Assembly: GCA_964571375.1 (NCBI GenBank)
Contig: CAZNBL010000042.1
Location: forward strand, 1-11,179
Direction of reading: 5' to 3'
Length of the DNA: 11,179 nt
Source of the DNA: JAFTYR01 sp964571375
GTDB taxonomy: Bacteria; Pseudomonadota; Gammaproteobacteria; Burkholderiales; Burkholderiaceae_F
Below are positions 7,310 to 11,179 of this stretch, piece after piece; the stretch's first letter is position 1, and each line of letters opens with the position of its first letter. The notes below the pieces were generated by a model that had not been told where the DNA came from, searched no databases, and saw only the letters and a list, made by a program, of their open reading frames with translations. Position numbers and translations under genes: made by a program.

Positions 7310-8599
7310 CTATTCATCGGCAAACGCTATTTTCCGAAGCGAGGTATAGATACCTTCCTCCCCTGCGGCCGAGGCGGTTATGTAAGCTGCGACCGATGCT
7401 GTCATCATCGGAATCATCAGCTGCCAGCAGGCAGTCATCTCGAGCACCAAGAGAACACCGGTCACCGGTGCCTGCACGGAGGCAGCAAAAAATGCCGCCA
7501 TACCGACCGCACAGAAAGATGCCGGATCGACTCCGATGCATCCTGCAAAAATCTGACCGAAGACTCCGCCCATCAGAATAAGCGGCGCAAAGAGTCCTCC
7601 CGGCACCCCGCTCGAGTAACAGAGCGGACCGATAATCCATCGAACCGATGCAATCAGAACAAGCAGAGTTAGGGGCTGAGCGCTGTTAAGCAACTGTTGA
7701 GTCAACACCTCTCCCGAACCCGCCAACTCGGGGGCAGACCACAGAAGGACGGCAACAGACGCTCCGATTAATCCGGCATACGCCTCGGGGCTAATACGAT
7801 GAAAAGCAGAGCGCATCGTCAGCATTGCCAAAACAAAACGGTTATAGAACATCCCGAGCACACCCGCCGACGCACCGAATACGGCGTACAGCAAAATCAG
7901 AGAAGTCTGCTGAAAATCAAAAGAGCGGACCGCAGCCGAGTAGTCCGGCTGTCCTCCGACAATTCCGACGGATACCGAACACGCCGCAACGCTGCAAAGT
8001 AAAGAAACCGCAACGGTTTTGAAGGTCACTGCCCGAGTAACTTCTTCGTGGGTGAAAAGTACTGCGCTCAGCGGGGCGGAAAACGCGACGCCGAGACCGG
8101 CACCGGCGGCAGAAACCGTGAGAATTCGAAGGTCATCCCTGCAGAGACCGAACCGAGCGGCTGCGTAACCGCCGAGTACCTCCCCCATCTGTACCGTCGG
8201 ACCTTCACGACCGAGCGCCATCCCGCTGCCGAGAGCAAGAAGAGCGCCGAAAAACTTTCTCGGGATCAGAGACAGAGGAGACGGAGCTGCTTCATTGAGC
8301 CATACTGCTTCTGTGTATTGGATACCGCTTCCTGCGGCTCTCGCATCGGCTCCGACTAAAAAACGTGCTGCGACTGCCGACAGGACGCAGACAATCAGAA
8401 TCAACAGAAAACCCGAATACGGACCGTACTGCAAAGACTTCTCTATCAGCTGAAGACGAAGACTGTCCGCATACCGAAGAAGAAGCTGAAATATACCGCC
8501 CAGTCCTCCGACAGCAACACCGGCGGCGACTGCGGCAATATAAAAACGCACGGAAACCGAAAACTCCTGATGCGTCGGATTGCCTTGTTCGGAAAACAT
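7310..8599 (-). CDS. ClC family chloride channel/antiporter
   Basis: This inner-membrane ClC protein has 429 residues, somewhat shorter than E. coli ClcA (473), with no CBS domains. Bacterial ClC antiporters exchange chloride for protons and often help in acid stress. Signature motifs, in order, are GSGIQ at 90-94 (usually GSGIP), GREGPTVQMG at 130-139 with the gating glutamate E132, THEEV at 183-187 with E186 at the intracellular proton-glutamate position, and GVPGGLFAP at 331-339. The sequence EMTACWQL at 387-394 places W392 where ClcA has the chloride-coordinating Y445. Both glutamates are kept, so a proton-coupled antiporter is likelier than a passive channel, but the altered anion-site residues leave the preferred anion open. 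The ATG at 8597-8599 is supported by a GAGG 8 bases upstream. Its leader contains a small upstream frame and a long hairpin (separate entries). Confidence 0.93.
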   Translation of the reverse strand: MFSEQGNPTHQEFSVSVRFYIAAVAAGVAVGGLGGIFQLLLRYADSLRLQLIEKSLQYGPYSGFLLILIVCVLSAVAARFLVGADARAAGSGIQYTEAVWLNEAAPSPLSLIPRKFFGALLALGSGMALGREGPTVQMGEVLGGYAAARFGLCRDDLRILTVSAAGAGLGVAFSAPLSAVLFTHEEVTRAVTFKTVAVSLLCSVAACSVSVGIVGGQPDYSAAVRSFDFQQTSLILLYAVFGASAGVLGMFYNRFVLAMLTMRSAFHRISPEAYAGLIGASVAVLLWSAPELAGSGEVLTQQLLNSAQPLTLLVLIASVRWIIGPLCYSSGVPGGLFAPLILMGGVFGQIFAGCIGVDPASFCAVGMAAFFAASVQAPVTGVLLVLEMTACWQLMIPMMTASVAAYITASAAGEEGIYTSLRKIAFADE

Positions 8600-8656
8600 A
8601 ATGCCCGCCTCTGTTTTGTTTACTTTTCAGCATACAAAACATCAAAGGCAGGCATT
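8600..8656 (-). promoter_or_regulatory. Long hairpin in the ClC gene leader that sequesters its ribosome binding site
   Basis: In the minus-strand transcript the arm AATGCCTGCCT (8656-8646) pairs with AGGCGGGCATT (8610-8600) over 11 bases, with one G-U wobble. An inner stem TGTTTTGT (8641-8634) pairs perfectly with ACAAAACA (8619-8612). A small internal loop (TTGA against G) separates the stems and the terminal loop is 14 bases. The 3' arm contains most of the GAGG ribosome binding site and abuts the ATG. The single imperfect position is a U-G wobble in this transcript but a C-A mismatch on the opposite strand, which favours a functional RNA on the minus strand. A DNA operator remains possible. 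Confidence 0.6.
8620..8655 (-). CDS. Putative 11-residue leader peptide upstream of the ClC gene
   Basis: An ATG at 8655-8653 opens a short frame encoding MPAFDVLYAEK and ending at a TAA (8622-8620), 20 bases before the ClC start codon. The frame begins inside the 5' arm of the leader hairpin and its stop lies in the terminal loop. A ribosome translating it would therefore open both stems. No good Shine-Dalgarno precedes it (only TGAGCA), though several genes here also lack one. It could be chance; the match between frame and hairpin geometry is the reason to list it. Confidence 0.35.
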   Translation of the reverse strand: MPAFDVLYAEK

Positions 8657-8701
8657 GCTCAGACGACCCGAAAACGGGACGACAGAAGATCGGCTCTGTT
8701 C

Positions 8702-9397
8702 TTAAAGCTGGGATTTGGCGATCTTTGCAGCCTGGCTTTTCGGATACTGCTTCACGATCTTTCGGAAGGTAGCCTTAGCGCCGCTCGGATTCTTAGCATC
8801 GAGCTGAGCCATACCGGCGACAAGCAGAGCTTCGCTTGCCTTGGCGTGCTTGGGATAGGAAGATGCCATCTTGGTCGCTGTAGTTACTGCCTTGCTGAAC
8901 TGACCCTTGGCGTAGTAGCAGCTTGCAAGCCAGTACTGAGATTCGGGATAGGCCTGAGTGTCCTGATACTTCTGAGCAAATGTGCTCAGAGATTTGACGG
9001 CGGAATCATACTTCTGAGACTGGAAAAGCTTCACTGCAGCTTCCAAGTCCTGTTTGGCAGAAATCTCGCGGTCTTCGGCGGCCTGTTTGAGAGCAATTTC
9101 AGGATCCTGCTTTTCAAACTTACTGTTGAGATCGGCAAGCATGCTCTCGGAGCGCTGACGCTCGCGACCGAAACTGTTTCTGAGCTCGTCGAGTTCGCCG
9201 CGCAGTGTCTGCAATTCGCGTGTGAGCTTATCGAGACGGTCGTAAGTGGCGAGCTGAGCCTCCTGCTGGCTCTGAAGCTGTTCACGGAGTTCCAAAATCG
9301 CCTTTCTGGCCTCGTCGTCTCCGAACATGGCGTGACTCGGAGCAGTAAACACAGTCAGTGCAAGAGCGGCTACAGCAGTTAAATGAGCGGACTTCAT
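8702..9397 (-). CDS. cpoB: Cell division coordinator CpoB (Tol-Pal associated TPR protein, YbgF)
   Basis: CpoB is a periplasmic protein that links peptidoglycan synthesis to Tol-Pal-driven outer membrane constriction at the septum. The ATG at 9395-9397 gives 231 residues, near the family length of about 260. Residues 1-23 are a Sec signal peptide (MKSAHLTAVAALALTVFTAPSHA) with likely cleavage after SHA. Residues about 30-90 form a Glu/Gln/Arg-rich coiled coil (ELREQLQSQQEAQL...), the trimerisation region. From about residue 110 three TPR repeats follow, the middle one containing YWLASCYYAKGQFSKAV. An in-frame TTG at 9425-9427 would add ten residues ahead of the signal peptide and is disfavoured. 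The gene follows pal, the standard order, but a strong terminator lies between them. The upstream sequence is AT-rich and lacks a recognisable ribosome binding site. Confidence 0.93.
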   Translation of the reverse strand: MKSAHLTAVAALALTVFTAPSHAMFGDDEARKAILELREQLQSQQEAQLATYDRLDKLTRELQTLRGELDELRNSFGRERQRSESMLADLNSKFEKQDPEIALKQAAEDREISAKQDLEAAVKLFQSQKYDSAVKSLSTFAQKYQDTQAYPESQYWLASCYYAKGQFSKAVTTATKMASSYPKHAKASEALLVAGMAQLDAKNPSGAKATFRKIVKQYPKSQAAKIAKSQL

Positions 9398-9420
9398 AGC
9401 AAAAATATATTCAGCGGAAT

Positions 9421-9471
9421 TAAACAAAACGAGCCCGGGCTGTCTTCATCGGAAAACAGCCCTCGGCTCGT
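9421..9471 (-). terminator. Intrinsic terminator between pal and cpoB
   Basis: On the minus strand, arms at 9471-9456 and 9443-9429 form two 7-bp GC-rich segments (ACGAGCC/GGCTCGT and GGGCTGT/ACAGCCC) separated by a tiny internal loop and closed by a 12-base loop. Directly after the stem comes the U-rich tract TTTGTTTA (9428-9421). This is a classical Rho-independent terminator for transcripts arriving from tolB-pal. It begins 25 bases after the pal stop codon and ends 23 bases before the cpoB ATG. Confidence 0.8.
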
Positions 9472-9495
9472 TATCTTAAGTCAATCGACGCGCGA

Positions 9496-9993
9496 TTACT
9501 GCTGAGGAATGGTATAGCGCAGGTCGACACGACGGTTTTCTGCGTAAGAAGCTTCGTCGTTACCGAGTGCTCTCGGCTTTTCACGGCCGAAGCTCACAGT
9601 CTCGATCTGAGCCGGATCAACGCCGAGGAGAGTCATTCTCTGCTTGACGGCCTCTGCACGCTTCTGACCGAGTGCGAGGTTGTATTCGCGACCGCCTCTT
9701 TCGTCAGTATTGCCTTCAAGTGTTACCTTGAGGTTCTTGTGAGCAGCAAGGAAACGGGCGTGGTTGGCAACAACCGGCATGTATTCCGGAGAAACGGTGT
9801 AGCTGTCGAAGCCGAAATAAACTTCCTTCTGAGCGAGGGGACCGTCCGCACTGTTGAGTGCTGCTTCGATAGAAGCCGGATCGGAACCGTTCAGAGCTGC
9901 GCTGTTCTTGTCCTGATTAAGGTCAACGCTGGAGCAGGCTGTGAGTGCAGAAAGCACAAATGCGGCTGCGGCTGCTGTAAATAATCTCTTCAT
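9496..9993 (-). CDS. pal: Peptidoglycan-associated lipoprotein Pal
   Basis: Pal is an outer-membrane lipoprotein that binds peptidoglycan non-covalently and interacts with TolB and TolA during division. The 165 residues match the family (about 170). A lipoprotein signal peptide ends in the lipobox LTAC with the lipidated cysteine at C20. A flexible Ser/Asn/Ala-rich linker follows to about residue 55. The OmpA-like domain starts near VYFGFDSYTV. The peptidoglycan-binding signature is intact: GNTDERGGREYNLALGQKRA, then VSFGREKPRALG and YAENRRVDLRY, including the Asp and Arg that contact diaminopimelate. The start is 15 bases after the tolB stop with a GGGA six bases before the ATG, so the gene is clearly in the tolB operon. 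Confidence 0.97.
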   Translation of the reverse strand: MKRLFTAAAAAFVLSALTACSSVDLNQDKNSAALNGSDPASIEAALNSADGPLAQKEVYFGFDSYTVSPEYMPVVANHARFLAAHKNLKVTLEGNTDERGGREYNLALGQKRAEAVKQRMTLLGVDPAQIETVSFGREKPRALGNDEASYAENRRVDLRYTIPQQ

Positions 9994-9999
9994 GTTTTT

Positions 10000-10003
10000 T
10001 CCC
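10000..10003 (-). promoter_or_regulatory. Ribosome binding site of pal
   Basis: The minus strand reads AAAGGGAAAAAAC before the pal ATG at 9993, with GGGA six bases upstream. It lies within the 15-base tolB-pal gap. Confidence 0.6.
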
Positions 10004-10008
10004 TTTCT

Positions 10009-11179
10009 TTATCTAACTGTGGGACCCCATGCAGGTTCCCGAATATCACCGTTTAATCCTGAAAGTCTCGAACGGGTGGCCCCGTCCGTCGATACTGTCG
10101 AAAGAACACCCTTGCCGCCCACATCGGTAGCAAAAATGATCATATTTCCGTTGGGCGCATAGCTCGGAGACTCGTTTTTGCCGACCTGCGAAAGCGGCAC
10201 GACGGCTCCGGTGGCAAGGTCCTGCTGAACCAGCTGGAAATGACCGCCCAAGCGGACGATATAGGCAAGCTGGTTGCCCTTCGGACTGACAACCGGACTG
10301 ATGGCATAGGCAGATCCGAAGCTTACGCGTTCGGCTCTTCCGCCGACAAGCGGCTGACGATAAATCTGCGGACTGCCGCCGCGGTCGCTCGTAAAGTAAA
10401 TGTATTTGCCGTCGGGCGAGAACGTCGGTTCGGTATCAATACCGTCGCTGTACGTAAAGCGGCGCAGATTGCTGCCGTCCACATCGATAAGGTAAATCTG
10501 AGTCGGACCGTCCTTGGAAAGTGCCAGGGCCAATGTTTTGCCGTCCGGGCTGAATGCCGGAGCGCTGTTATTGCCGCGGAACGCTGCTACATGCGTACGC
10601 TTGCCCGTACTGAGATCCTGAATAAATACCGTCGGCTTACGTGTTTCGAATGTCGTATAAGCAATTCGTCTGCCGTTCGGAGACCAGGCGATCGAAATGA
10701 TCGGTTCACGGCTTGTCAGCGCAACCAGCGGATTGAAACCGTCGCTGTCGGCGATCATGACATTGAACTGCTTCGGACCGCTCTGACGCACGAATGCGAT
10801 ACGGGAGGCAAAAGCGCCCTTTTCACCCGTAAGCTTCTCATAGATACGGTCGGAAATACGATGTGCGGTCAGTCGCAGATCTTCTGCCGGAGCAATAAAA
10901 CTTGCCTCGTCGGTCTCCTGTCCTTTCACCACATCAAAAAGTTTATAGCGAACCTGAAAGCGTCCGTCGCCCGTATGCGTAATGCTGCCGACAACGGCCG
11001 CACCGGTACCGAGAGACTTCAGCTTTTCATAATCGGGCGCCGTATCGACATCGGCCGCCTCGGCTTCGGATGCAACCAGGCGGAATGCACCGCTTCGTTG
11101 CAGGTCGCCGCCGATAACCGCCGCAGGGTCGACTGAGGAACCGGTTTCATCGGCAAATTTTTCTACCGTAATCGGAAAC
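10009..11179 (-). CDS. tolB: Tol-Pal system protein TolB (N-terminus outside the window)
   Basis: TolB is the periplasmic beta-propeller of the Tol-Pal system; it binds Pal and is displaced when TolA is energised. The frame is open from the right edge and yields 389 codons to the TAA at 10011-10009. E. coli TolB has 430 residues, so roughly the signal peptide and first strand are missing. The visible N-terminal domain includes AAVIGGDLQRSGAFRLV and YRFQV-like strands with RLTAHRISDRIYEKLTGEKG. A six-bladed PD40/WD40-like propeller follows, with repeating motifs IAWSPNGRRIAY, PAFSPDGKTLAL, PTFSPDGKYIYF, PVVSPKGNQLAY and PSYAPNGNMIIF, ending EPAWGPTVR. A GTG at 10932-10930 could look like a start, but conserved TolB sequence continues upstream, so the gene must extend beyond the window. 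tolA and tolQR would be expected further right. Confidence 0.96.
   Translation of the reverse strand, partial: FPITVEKFADETGSSVDPAAVIGGDLQRSGAFRLVASEAEAADVDTAPDYEKLKSLGTGAAVVGSITHTGDGRFQVRYKLFDVVKGQETDEASFIAPAEDLRLTAHRISDRIYEKLTGEKGAFASRIAFVRQSGPKQFNVMIADSDGFNPLVALTSREPIISIAWSPNGRRIAYTTFETRKPTVFIQDLSTGKRTHVAAFRGNNSAPAFSPDGKTLALALSKDGPTQIYLIDVDGSNLRRFTYSDGIDTEPTFSPDGKYIYFTSDRGGSPQIYRQPLVGGRAERVSFGSAYAISPVVSPKGNQLAYIVRLGGHFQLVQQDLATGAVVPLSQVGKNESPSYAPNGNMIIFATDVGGKGVLSTVSTDGATRSRLSGLNGDIREPAWGPTVR

Noticed and set aside
8600..8656. Fluoride (crcB) or other known riboswitch upstream of the ClC gene
   Set aside because: The leader does not show the pseudoknot-forming consensus I know for the fluoride riboswitch; it is a simple long hairpin with an internal reading frame.
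8660..8683. GACGAC-CCG-AAAA-CGG-GACGAC as a cpoB terminator
   Set aside because: The outer GACGAC copies are direct rather than inverted, so only a 4-bp CCCG/CGGG stem forms, and no T-run follows on the minus strand.
10009..10932. tolB starting at the GTG at 10932
   Set aside because: The frame is open to the right edge and encodes conserved TolB N-terminal domain sequence upstream of that GTG, so the real start lies outside the window.

Overview
The window is a compact chromosomal housekeeping segment from a Gram-negative proteobacterium of roughly 50-55% GC. The tolB-pal-cpoB envelope cluster, a divergent mrp/metG pair and MetG with a fused C-terminal tRNA-binding domain suggest a betaproteobacterium. 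The Burkholderiales, possibly a gut Sutterellaceae-type organism, would fit; this placement is inference from gene content and style and no database was searched. No mobile element, phage gene, CRISPR array or RNA gene was seen.

Layout: (1) 1-401, minus, the 5' part of mrp/apbC (Fe-S cluster carrier ATPase), cut by the window edge. (2) 402-665, a divergent regulatory region with a good ribosome binding site for mrp, a weak promoter for metG and repeated GAAGTT/AACTTC motifs. (3) 666-2771, plus, metG, followed by a long-stem hairpin terminator. (4) 2907-4664, plus, a SulP-family anion transporter with a STAS domain. (5) 4648-5508, minus, scpA, which converges on the SulP gene and overlaps its 3' end by 17 bases. 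(6) 5517-7166, minus, a malic enzyme whose stop lies 8 bases before the scpA start, so the two probably form an operon. (7) 7310-8599, minus, a ClC-type chloride channel/antiporter. (8) 8702-9397, minus, cpoB (ybgF). (9) 9496-9993, minus, pal. (10) 10009-11179, minus, tolB, missing its N-terminus at the right edge.

TolB, Pal and CpoB work together in the Tol-Pal system, which ties outer membrane constriction to cell division. A strong hairpin with a U-tract sits between pal and cpoB, so cpoB is probably expressed below tolB-pal or partly separately. MetG, Mrp, ScpA and malic enzyme serve translation, Fe-S assembly, chromosome condensation and carbon/redox balance. SulP and ClC are inner-membrane anion transporters.

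I found no undescribed multi-gene system. The best unexplained signal is the leader of the ClC gene: an 11-codon upstream reading frame lies inside a long two-part stem-loop that sequesters the ClC ribosome binding site, the architecture expected of a translational attenuator. Secondary points are a malic enzyme whose cofactor-binding segment looks like the eukaryotic NADP type, a ClC protein with a tryptophan at the usual anion-coordinating tyrosine, and the terminator inside the Tol-Pal cluster.
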